DNA of 64,000 bases from Bizionia myxarmorum (GTDB lineage Bacteria; Bacteroidota; Bacteroidia; Flavobacteriales; Flavobacteriaceae): NCBI RefSeq assembly GCF_008086205.1, contig NZ_VSKK01000001.1:1914610-1978609 (forward strand), read 5' to 3'. The notes beneath the pieces are model-generated. The model ran no database searches. It saw only the letters and a program-made list of their open reading frames with translations, and was not told the DNA's origin. A program made the position numbers and the translations under genes. This document shows positions 56,504 through 64,000 of this stretch, piece by piece. Position 1 is the stretch's first letter; each line of letters opens with the position of its first letter.

Positions 56504-58417
56504 TTAATTATTATCATTTAAAATAATAAATTTAGAACGTCTGTTTTCTTGATGTTTCTCTACTGAACATGCAACGCCATTAGAGCATTCATTTACTAGT
56601 TTAGTTTCACCATAACCAATAGCGCTTTCAATACGTTCTTTTGCAATGCCTCTAGAATATAAATACTCTTGAGTAGATTTAGCACGTCTGTCAGATAATT
56701 TCAAGTTATAACTATCACTTCCGCGACTATCTGTATGCGATTCAATTTTGATAACCATATTGGGGTGAGCACGCATTACAGAAACGATGTTTTCTAACTC
56801 ATAAGCGGCATCTGCTCTAATGTTCCATTTATCAAAGTCAAAGAAAATTGGGTTAATAACAATTTCATTATCATTAATTAAAGGAATTAAATTAAGATCA
56901 GCCTTTTGCGTTTCACCAGAAATTCCAGTTGTAACGACATCTTTAATATCATCTTTGTAATCAGCTTTCATACCCAGAACCTTGTATTTTTGATTACAGT
57001 TAGCTTCTAGTTCATAAAGACCATTAACATCACTAGTAACCACTTCTACAATTTTTCCAGTTTCATCTATTAATTGAACCGTTGCCATAGGAATTGGCGT
57101 AAGTAATTTAGCATCTCTAACCGTTCCATTAATTAACTGTAAACAAGGTTGTGCAATGAAGCCATAAATGTCGTCTCCACCTTTTCCGTCAGCGCGGTTG
57201 GAGGAGAAGTAGCCTTTTTGCGTATCGCTATCTACATAATAAGCGAAATCATCAGCCCCACTATTATAAGGTGCGCCCATATTTTCAACTTCCGCATTAC
57301 CATCTTTAAGAAACGTAGTTTTAAAAATATCTAATAAACCGATATTGAAATACCCGTCTGATGAGAAGTAAAGTGTACTATCTTTTGCTACAAAAGGAAA
57401 CATTTCACGACCTTCTGTGTTTATTTTTTCACCTAAATTTTCTGGTGTACCGTAAGTATCACCATTAATTGCAACGCTATAAATATCTGTTTGGCCCATT
57501 CCACCTTCGCGGTCTGACACAAAATATAAGGTTTTGTTATCTGGACTTAAAGTTGGGTGACCTGTAGAGTACACGTTATCATTAAAAGGTAGTTCAATTC
57601 CATCTGCCCATTGACCATCGGTTTTGGTAGATTTATAAATTTTTAAATGAGAGGTACCTTTTTTGTCATAAACTTTTTGGTTTCTATTGTTAACATTGTC
57701 TCTCGTAAAGTAAAGCGTATTTCCATCATTAGTAATACAAATACTAGCTTCATGAACATCACCGCGTTCTTTACCCTTTATAAGTAAAGCGGCAGGATTA
57801 AAAATACTATCAATATTATTTTTACCGGACTTTATTTCCGCAGAATACATATCTAAAAACGGTTCATTATTCCATTTGTAAATTTTGTTTTCGGTATTTC
57901 TAGCAGAAGCAAAGTACATTTGGTCATTATAAACAAAAGCACCAAAATCTGAATACTTGGAATTAATATCTAAATTTTTAATTTTAACATCAACGCCCTT
58001 TCTAGATTCTAAAGATTCATAAAGGCTAATATTACTCTTATTTAATTCTTCAGCACGTCTATCATCATTTTGGATTTCTTTAAACTTTGCTAACCAAGTA
58101 TCAGCTACTTCATAGTTTCCAACACTACGTTGTGTTTGAATGTATTTGTAAATATACTCTGGGTTAACTTTCTTGTATTTATCCAAAGCTATTCCATACC
58201 AAATGGCTGCAGACTTCGCATCAGAGTTATTATAATAGCAATCCCCTAAACGCGTTAGAACATGTTCGCTACTATCACCTTTTCTAACAGTTTCTTCGTA
58301 TAATTCTGCCGCCTTAATGTAGGAGTAATTATCAAAAAATATGTCAGCTACCTTTTTTTGCGAAAATAGAAATGAACTACTTAAAGCAATAATTGTGAAT
58401 ATAATTTTAGTTTTCAT
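56504..58417 (-). CDS. OmpA-family protein with TPR and WD40-like repeats
   Basis: A 637-aa protein of the kind linked to PorP/SprF genes. After the signal peptide there are TPR-like helices (about 20-150: FDNYSYIKAAELYEETVRKG, HVLTRLGDCYYNNSDAKSAAIWYG), then PD40/WD40-like beta-propeller repeats (about 150-420: GHPTLSPDNKTLYFVSDREGGMGQTDIY, SSDGYFNIGLLDIF, KGYFSSNRADGKGGDDIYG), a carboxypeptidase-like beta-sandwich (425-510) and the OmpA peptidoglycan-binding domain (from about 520: PIFFDFDKWNIRADAAYELENI, IESHTDSRGSDSYNLKLSDRRA). It would anchor the partner complex to the cell wall. It lies 11 bp behind the PorP/SprF gene. Confidence 0.9.
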   Translation of the reverse strand: MKTKIIFTIIALSSSFLFSQKKVADIFFDNYSYIKAAELYEETVRKGDSSEHVLTRLGDCYYNNSDAKSAAIWYGIALDKYKKVNPEYIYKYIQTQRSVGNYEVADTWLAKFKEIQNDDRRAEELNKSNISLYESLESRKGVDVKIKNLDINSKYSDFGAFVYNDQMYFASARNTENKIYKWNNEPFLDMYSAEIKSGKNNIDSIFNPAALLIKGKERGDVHEASICITNDGNTLYFTRDNVNNRNQKVYDKKGTSHLKIYKSTKTDGQWADGIELPFNDNVYSTGHPTLSPDNKTLYFVSDREGGMGQTDIYSVAINGDTYGTPENLGEKINTEGREMFPFVAKDSTLYFSSDGYFNIGLLDIFKTTFLKDGNAEVENMGAPYNSGADDFAYYVDSDTQKGYFSSNRADGKGGDDIYGFIAQPCLQLINGTVRDAKLLTPIPMATVQLIDETGKIVEVVTSDVNGLYELEANCNQKYKVLGMKADYKDDIKDVVTTGISGETQKADLNLIPLINDNEIVINPIFFDFDKWNIRADAAYELENIVSVMRAHPNMVIKIESHTDSRGSDSYNLKLSDRRAKSTQEYLYSRGIAKERIESAIGYGETKLVNECSNGVACSVEKHQENRRSKFIILNDNN

Positions 58418-58428
58418 ACGATTCTATT

Positions 58429-59358
58429 TTAAAAGTATCTAGGTGATTTGATTCGTTTTGTTCTGAATAATTCAAACATAACCATTATTTCATGGGTTCC
58501 TCCAGTGTAAGCATTTAGATCAGATATAGGATATTCATAGGCATAACCAATTCTAAATTGTGGTGATACTTGAAAATCTGCAATACCTGCAATAGCGGAA
58601 GTTTGGTTATCAATTCGGTAACCACCACCAATCCAGAATTTTTCATAAAAAAGGAAGTTGGCAGTAATATCAAAAGATAAAGGTGCACCGTTAGTTGCTT
58701 TTAAAAGCGCAGCAGGTTTCAATTTCGTGTTTTCACTTAAAGAGAAAACATAACCACCCGTAAAGTAATAACTCACACGTTCTAAAGCCGCATAATCTTG
58801 ACTCGTTCCAGATTCATCATTATAATCATTCGTTAAAATACGCGGAGCAGAAAGTCCTAAATACCATTTATCAGAATGCCAGTAAAGACCAGCTCCAATA
58901 TTTGGATCCCAACGATCATCAATACCGTAAATGCCTGGATCGTTTCCAGAAGCATCTGCTGCAAAGCGGTCTAAATTGTAACTTGTAAAACCAGCTTTAA
59001 CACCAAAGGCTAACTCTGTTTTTTGACCTGTTTGAATGGTATATGAAAAATCGCCATATACATATGTAAAACGTTCATCTCCTAACTTGTCATTAATAAA
59101 AGACATACCTAAACCAATTTTTTCATTCCTTAAAGGTGTATGAACGGAAAGGGTTTGAGTTATAGGTCCGCCATCAAAGCCAACCCATTGGCTTCTATGC
59201 AGACCTACAACACTTAAGGTTTCTCTACTCCCCGCGTAGGCTGGATTTATAGAGATAGTATTATACATATACTGGGTGAACTGCGGTAATTGTTGCGCAA
59301 CTCCAACCGTACAACTGAATAATGCTAGCGCAATTATGTTTTGTTTAAAGCGTTTCAT
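58429..59358 (-). CDS. Type IX secretion/gliding membrane protein, PorP/SprF family
   Basis: A 309-aa outer-membrane barrel with a signal peptide (MKRFKQNIIALALFSCTVGVA-QQLP). The family signature PQFTQYMYNTISINPAYAGSRETLSVVGLHRSQWVGFDGGPITQTLSVHTPL is at the N-terminus, and repeated barrel strands follow (GLGMSFINDKLGD, GVKAGFTSYNL, PNIGAGLYWHSDKWYLGLSAP). In Flavobacterium, SprF is needed for secretion of the giant adhesin SprB by the T9SS; PorP/SprF homologues lie next to the adhesin they serve. The adhesin here ends 11 bp upstream, so this is its likely partner. Confidence 0.93.
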   Translation of the reverse strand: MKRFKQNIIALALFSCTVGVAQQLPQFTQYMYNTISINPAYAGSRETLSVVGLHRSQWVGFDGGPITQTLSVHTPLRNEKIGLGMSFINDKLGDERFTYVYGDFSYTIQTGQKTELAFGVKAGFTSYNLDRFAADASGNDPGIYGIDDRWDPNIGAGLYWHSDKWYLGLSAPRILTNDYNDESGTSQDYAALERVSYYFTGGYVFSLSENTKLKPAALLKATNGAPLSFDITANFLFYEKFWIGGGYRIDNQTSAIAGIADFQVSPQFRIGYAYEYPISDLNAYTGGTHEIMVMFELFRTKRIKSPRYF

Positions 59359-59369
59359 AGGTTATCGAT

Positions 59370-62300
59370 TTATTTGGTTCCTACGTAGAAATACCCTGTA
59401 ACAGGCTTAAATCCACTATTTTTTATGTTAATAATATAATAGTATGTTCCATTAGGTACAGTGTCTGCACCACCAATAGATGATTTATGTGCGAAACCAT
59501 TCCAGTTATTTTGGTAGTTAGTTGCTTTGTAAATTATAGCACCCCAACGGTTAAATATTTGTACGTCATAAGAGTAACCACAATTTTCAGCACCTTGAAT
59601 TTCAAAGTATTCATTCCATTGATCCCCGTTTGGTGTAATAGCGGTAGAGATTACAATACTTTCTCTATCACAAGGTTCTGGAGCTAAAACCACACAATCA
59701 TCATTCACATTAATAGTAACACGTGTTGTACTAGAGCAACCATTATCCATAATGGTATAGCTAAACACATAATCACCTAATTCTATGTTTGAAGGATTGA
59801 AGAAGTTTCCATCCAACGTGGCATTTGTTGAAACAGCAATCCAAGTTCCTGAAGTGTCTGCTCCACTGTAATAATCGAATAAATCAACTAAACCATCATC
59901 AATACAACGATCATCAGTCAAGTCGATAATTGTATTTTCATTTGTTACATAAACTGCTTGGCTAAACTGCCCTTCGTTTCCACATGCATCAGCAACAGTC
60001 CAATTCCAAATAATTTCATAATCAGTTTCAGAACCATCAGATGTGTTGGTTTCCACAAAGCTTAAGATAGTTATCTCGTTAGAGCAATCATTGAATACTA
60101 ATACTGGAACCTGTGGGATTTCTGCACAATTAACAAAAATATCAGACAAATCATTTGTAACAGTTGGAGCAACATTATCAATCACTGTAATAATCTGTGA
60201 TATGGATGTTGAGTTATTACAACCGTCTGTAAAAGTCCAAGTACGTGTTACAATAACATTACAAGGATTAGTACTATCTGTAGAATCTACAGGCGAAGCA
60301 ACAATATCACCTAAACAATTATCTACAGCAGTTAAATCCAAATTAGTTGGTAATTCAGAAATACAAGCAACCGTTATATCAGTTGGAGGAGCTGGAGCTA
60401 CAGGAGCAACTGTATCAGAAACTGTAATAGTTTGAGATACTGATGATGAATTGTTACATGAATCTGTAAAGGTCCAAGTACGTGTTACAATAACATTACA
60501 AGGATCTGAATTATCTGTAGAATCGACAGGTGAAACAGTTATGTTACCTAAACAATTATCTACAGCAGTTAAATCCAAATTAGTTGGTAATTCAGAAATA
60601 CATGCAACTGTTACATCAGCTGGTGCAGCCGGAGCTACAGGAGCAATGGTATCAGAAACTGTAATAGTTTGAGATACTGATGATGAATTATTACAAGCAT
60701 CTGTAAAAGTCCAAGTACGTGTTACAATAACATTACAAGGATCTGAATTATCTGTAGAATCGACAGGTGAAACAATTATGTTACCTAAACAATTATCTAC
60801 AGCAGTTAAATCCAAATTAGTTGGTAATTCAGAAATACATGCAACTGTTACATCAGCTGGTGCAGCCGGAGCTACAGGAGCAATGGTATCAGAAACTGTA
60901 ATAGTTTGAGATACTGAAGATGAATTATTACAAGCATCTGTAAAAGTCCAAGTACGTGTTACAATAACATTACAAGGATCTGTGTCATTTGTAGTATCGA
61001 TTGGTGAAGCGATAATATCACCAGCGCAATTATCTACAGCAGTTAAATCCAAATTAGTTGGTAATTCAGAAATACATGCAACTGTAACATCAGCTGGTGC
61101 AGCCGGAGCTACAGGAGCAATAGTATCAGAAACTGTAATAGTTTGAGATACTGATGATGAATTGTTACATGAATCTGTAAAAGTCCAAGTACGTGTTACA
61201 ATAACATTACAAGGATCTGTATTATTTGTAGTATCGATTGGTGAAGCAATAATATCACCTAAGCAATTATCTACAGCAGTTAAATCTAAGTTAGTTGGTA
61301 ATTCAGAAATACAAGTAACTGTTACATCAGCAGGAGCAGCAGGAGCTACTGGTGCAATAGTATCAGAAACTGTAATAGTTTGAGATACTGATGATGAATT
61401 GTTACATGCATCTGTAAAAGTCCAAGTACGTATAACGATTACATTACAAGGATCTGTGTTATCTGTAGTATCAATTGGCGAAGCAATAATAGTACCTTCA
61501 CAATTATCCACAGCAGTTAAATCCATGTTAGTTGGTAATTCAGAAATACATGCAACTGTTACATCAGCAGGTGCAGCAGGAGCTATTGGAGCAATTGTAT
61601 CAACAATTGTAAACGTAGCAGTAGTGAAGCTTTCATTACCACAAGCGTCTGTTGCTTTAAAGTCAACTATTGTATAGCCAGTTGTACCACATGTAATTGT
61701 TAAGAATCCTTTATAATTATGATCCCATACAATGTCACTGCAAGCATCTGTAGAAGAAGCACCACCATTACTATTTAACCAATCATTTAATTCTGTTTCG
61801 TTTCCTAAACCATCACATTCGGTTGTATAGTCAGCAGCGTCAGTCGTAATAACAGGGTTTGTTGTATCAACAATAGTAAATGTTGCTGATGTAGTAATTG
61901 CATTACCACAACCATCTGTAGCTGTAAAAATTACAGTGGCAGAACCTGTTTGTCCACATTCGTCAGAAAGACTTGTAAAGTTATTAGACCATGATACAGA
62001 AGAACAATCGTCCGTAGCTGTAGCACCTCCATTAGTTAATAACCAATCATTTAAGTCAGTAGTATTTCCTGAACCATCACATTCAAAAGAGGCATTAGCC
62101 GCTCCTGCTGTAATAATTGGGTTAACGGTATCTTGAATAGCATAAGTAGCCGTTGTGGTTACAAAATTTCCACAAGCATCTGTAGCTGTAAATATAACTT
62201 CAATAGGATTAGAACAATCAGAAGTTGCACCGCCATAATTGTTAGTCCATGTAACTGTTCCACAATTATCAGTAGCAGTAGCACCACCATTCGTATCTAA

Positions 62301-64000
62301 CCAATCTTGGATAGCACCATTGTTTCCAGAGCCATCACATTGAATTTCGGTATTTGATGCTTCAACTGTAAGAACAGGATCAATATTGTCATTTAATGAA
62401 TAGGTATACACCCATTCTCCCGTATTTCCTGCGCAATCCGTATAAGTCCAAGTGTAAGTTTTATCTCCTAAACAAGTAGGATCTGCACTTACTGAAGGAC
62501 CTGTTGGTATAATTGTATTACCACAGCTATCAACAACTGAAGGAGGTGTTGGAACTGCTTGAGCCTCATCTATACATGTTATAGCTGAACCAGAATTAGA
62601 AGGCAATGTAAACGCTGTAAATTCAATATTTGCAGTATGCACATAATCTTGCGTATTACCAGCACAATCAGTATATGTCCACGTGTAAGTAACCGCACCT
62701 TCACAAGATGGCGTAGGTGATTCTACAGGACCTGTTGGTGTTAATAAATTTCCACATGCATCAGAAACTGAAGGCAATGTTGGTAAAATAATATTAGCGT
62801 AACAATCAGCAGGAGCAGATGTCGCTGCGATAGCGTCAAATTCAGGTAAAGCAATATTTGCCGTATGCACGTAATCTTGTGTATTACCAGCACAATCGGT
62901 ATATGTCCACGTGTAAGTAACCGCACCTTCACAAGATGGCGTAGAGGATTCTACAGGACCCGTTGGTGTTAAAACATTTCCACATGCATCAGTAACTGAT
63001 GGCAATGTTGGTAATACAATACCTGCATAACAATCAGCAGGGGCAGATGTCGGAGTGATCGTATCAAATTCAGGTAAAGCAATATTTGCAGTATGCACGT
63101 AATCTTGTGTATTACCAGCACAATCTGTATAAGTCCAAGTGTAAGTAACAGCACCTTCACAAGTTGGCGCAGACGATTCTACTGGACCTGTTGGTATTAA
63201 TACATTTCCACATGCATCAGTAACTGATGGCAATGTTGGTAATACAATACCTGCATAACAATCAGCAGGAGCAGATGTCGCAGTGATCGTATCAAATTCA
63301 GGTAAAGTAATATTTGCAGTATGCACGTAATCTTGTGTATTACCAGCACAATCGGTATATGTCCAAGTGTAAGTAACAGCACCTTCACAAGATGGCGTAG
63401 AGGATTCTACAGGACCCGTTGGTGTTAAAACATTTCCACATGCATCAGTAACTGATGGCAATGTTGGTAAAATAATATTAGCGTAACAATCAGCAGGAGC
63501 AGATGTCGCTGCGATAGCGTCAAATTCAGGTAAAGCAATATTTGCCGTATGCACGTAATCTTGTGTATTACCAGCACAATCGGTATATGTCCACGTGTAA
63601 GTAACCGCACCTTCACAAGATGGCGTAGAGGATTCTACAGGACCCGTTGGTGTTAAAACATTTCCACATGCATCAGTAACTGATGGCAATGTTGGTAATA
63701 CAATACCTGCATAACAATCAGCAGGAGCAGATGTCGCAGTGATCGTATCAAATTCAGGTAAAGTAATATTTGCAGTATGCACGTAATCTTGTGTATTACC
63801 AGCACAATCGGTATATGTCCAAGTGTAAGTAACAGCACCTTCACAAGATGGCGTAGAGGATTCTACAGGACCCGTTGGTGTTAAAACATTTCCACATGCA
63901 TCAGTAACTGATGGCAATGTTGGTAATACAATACCTGCATAACAATCAGCAGGGGCAGATGTCGGAGTGATCGTATCAAATTCAGGTAAAGCAATATTTG
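59370..64000 (-). CDS. Giant Cys-rich repeat adhesin with type B T9SS sorting domain, 5' end missing
   Basis: An open frame of 1543 codons (59370 to the right edge; the N-terminus is outside the window). It has no domain of catalytic type but three repeat families: at least six 76-aa units (228 bp; 'SVTDACGN ... TYTDCAGNTQDYVH'), three units of about 86-89 aa (CDGSGN ... DWL ... NGGA) and six 79-aa units (237 bp; 'PADVTVACISELPTN ... TFTDACNNSSSVSQTIT'). Conserved Cys pairs suggest Ig-like domains stabilised by disulfides. The last ~100 residues (ITPNGDQWNEYFEI, VQIFNRWGAIIYKATNYQNNWNGF, VPNGTYYYII, GYFYVGTK) form the gliding-motility-associated C-terminal domain, a type B T9SS signal. It resembles SprB-type surface adhesins and lies upstream of its PorP/SprF partner. 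Confidence 0.92.
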   Translation of the reverse strand, partial: NIALPEFDTITPTSAPADCYAGIVLPTLPSVTDACGNVLTPTGPVESSTPSCEGAVTYTWTYTDCAGNTQDYVHTANITLPEFDTITATSAPADCYAGIVLPTLPSVTDACGNVLTPTGPVESSTPSCEGAVTYTWTYTDCAGNTQDYVHTANIALPEFDAIAATSAPADCYANIILPTLPSVTDACGNVLTPTGPVESSTPSCEGAVTYTWTYTDCAGNTQDYVHTANITLPEFDTITATSAPADCYAGIVLPTLPSVTDACGNVLIPTGPVESSAPTCEGAVTYTWTYTDCAGNTQDYVHTANIALPEFDTITPTSAPADCYAGIVLPTLPSVTDACGNVLTPTGPVESSTPSCEGAVTYTWTYTDCAGNTQDYVHTANIALPEFDAIAATSAPADCYANIILPTLPSVSDACGNLLTPTGPVESPTPSCEGAVTYTWTYTDCAGNTQDYVHTANIEFTAFTLPSNSGSAITCIDEAQAVPTPPSVVDSCGNTIIPTGPSVSADPTCLGDKTYTWTYTDCAGNTGEWVYTYSLNDNIDPVLTVEASNTEIQCDGSGNNGAIQDWLDTNGGATATDNCGTVTWTNNYGGATSDCSNPIEVIFTATDACGNFVTTTATYAIQDTVNPIITAGAANASFECDGSGNTTDLNDWLLTNGGATATDDCSSVSWSNNFTSLSDECGQTGSATVIFTATDGCGNAITTSATFTIVDTTNPVITTDAADYTTECDGLGNETELNDWLNSNGGASSTDACSDIVWDHNYKGFLTITCGTTGYTIVDFKATDACGNESFTTATFTIVDTIAPIAPAAPADVTVACISELPTNMDLTAVDNCEGTIIASPIDTTDNTDPCNVIVIRTWTFTDACNNSSSVSQTITVSDTIAPVAPAAPADVTVTCISELPTNLDLTAVDNCLGDIIASPIDTTNNTDPCNVIVTRTWTFTDSCNNSSSVSQTITVSDTIAPVAPAAPADVTVACISELPTNLDLTAVDNCAGDIIASPIDTTNDTDPCNVIVTRTWTFTDACNNSSSVSQTITVSDTIAPVAPAAPADVTVACISELPTNLDLTAVDNCLGNIIVSPVDSTDNSDPCNVIVTRTWTFTDACNNSSSVSQTITVSDTIAPVAPAAPADVTVACISELPTNLDLTAVDNCLGNITVSPVDSTDNSDPCNVIVTRTWTFTDSCNNSSSVSQTITVSDTVAPVAPAPPTDITVACISELPTNLDLTAVDNCLGDIVASPVDSTDSTNPCNVIVTRTWTFTDGCNNSTSISQIITVIDNVAPTVTNDLSDIFVNCAEIPQVPVLVFNDCSNEITILSFVETNTSDGSETDYEIIWNWTVADACGNEGQFSQAVYVTNENTIIDLTDDRCIDDGLVDLFDYYSGADTSGTWIAVSTNATLDGNFFNPSNIELGDYVFSYTIMDNGCSSTTRVTINVNDDCVVLAPEPCDRESIVISTAITPNGDQWNEYFEIQGAENCGYSYDVQIFNRWGAIIYKATNYQNNWNGFAHKSSIGGADTVPNGTYYYIINIKNSGFKPVTGYFYVGTK
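60180..61620 (-). repeat. Six 237-bp coding repeats (79-aa units)
   Basis: Six consecutive units of exactly 237 bp, e.g. phases at 60434, 60671, 60908, 61145 and 61382. Neighbouring units are almost identical at the DNA level. Each codes a Cys-containing Ig-like domain ('VTVACISELPTN' to 'TITVSDT'). Antisense open frames of 73-130 codons in this block are by-products of the repeat. Confidence 0.9.
62390..64000 (-). repeat. 228-bp coding repeats (76-aa units), continuing beyond the window
   Basis: About six near-identical units and two degenerate ones at the left end. Several units are exact copies at non-adjacent places: 63241-63468 equals 63697-63924 (456 bp apart), and the unit from 62785 equals that from 63469 (684 bp apart). 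Variable codons distinguish types ending in TITPT, TITAT or AIAAT before SAPADCYA. Confidence 0.9.

Noticed and set aside
60043..62136. Several open frames of 66-130 codons on the plus strand inside the adhesin gene
   Set aside because: They recur with the 237-bp period of the adhesin repeats, have no start signals of their own and are antisense shadows of a clearly coding frame.
62741..63844. Five similar 63-codon minus-strand frames spaced by 228 bp
   Set aside because: They are the second reading frame of the 76-aa repeat on the same strand; they lack signal or family features and simply repeat with the unit.

Overview
The window comes from a member of the Bacteroidota, most likely a marine-type Flavobacteriaceae. 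It is A+T-rich, its genes lack Shine-Dalgarno-like leaders, and several promoters fit the Bacteroidota pattern TTG-N19/20-TAnnTTTG. Gene content is typical of the family: type IX secretion (PorQ, a PorP/SprF protein, and cargo with type A and type B C-terminal sorting domains), and flavobacterial families such as DUF4294, DUF6048/DUF6452 and the CCC-motif membrane protein. No rRNA or tRNA gene, CRISPR array, transposase or prophage was seen. The identification stops at family level because no marker gene such as 16S rRNA is present.

Layout: (1) <1-10.9 kb: the 5' part of a biotin-carrier-type gene, a PrsW-like membrane protease, a polysaccharide flippase, a WYL regulator, a 52-aa zinc-ribbon gene, NUDIX and M42 enzymes, DUF4294/hemolysin III/MarC membrane proteins, a methyltransferase-ZIP-DUF4268 operon and a THUMP RNA methyltransferase. 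(2) 10.9-22.2 kb: a block of octamer, poly-T and heptamer repeats, the rlmD-DUF6452-DUF6048 operon, rocD, small membrane proteins, a T9SS cargo gene paired with an S74-chaperone protein, an Smr protein, a calcium-repeat lipoprotein and a cysteine desulfurase. (3) 22.2-31 kb: a TonB receptor with an M23 peptidase, then a ZapB-like gene, zapA, a 6S-type RNA and rny, with xerD convergent. (4) 31-35.5 kb: five outer-membrane beta-barrel genes between xerD and aroQ; the last two encode identical proteins. (5) 35.6-44.3 kb: lpdA, a DinB-like protein, msrB, an M48 peptidase, an MFS transporter, a lipoprotein, and an operon of ECF sigma factor, anti-sigma-like protein, DUF4097-like and GIN-domain proteins. 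(6) 44.5-55.6 kb: lon, porQ-cmk, rpsA, pyrR-pyrB-STAS-like-rnz, pdxH and a CAP lipoprotein. (7) 55.7-64 kb: a barrel protein, then an OmpA-family protein, a PorP/SprF protein and a giant cysteine-rich repeat adhesin that runs off the right edge.

How the genes work together: the PorP/SprF-OmpA-adhesin cassette together with porQ and the type A cargo gene describes T9SS-dependent surface display. The ZapB-like/zapA/6S RNA/rny block puts division, RNA polymerase control and RNA decay under one visible upstream promoter. The most notable observations are the 6S-like RNA with competing helices, the two barrel genes whose near identity stops exactly at the start and stop codons, the partly homogenised repeats of the adhesin, and terminators placed directly against start codons. 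Every stretch without a gene is shorter than 300 bases; the larger ones are described in the entries.
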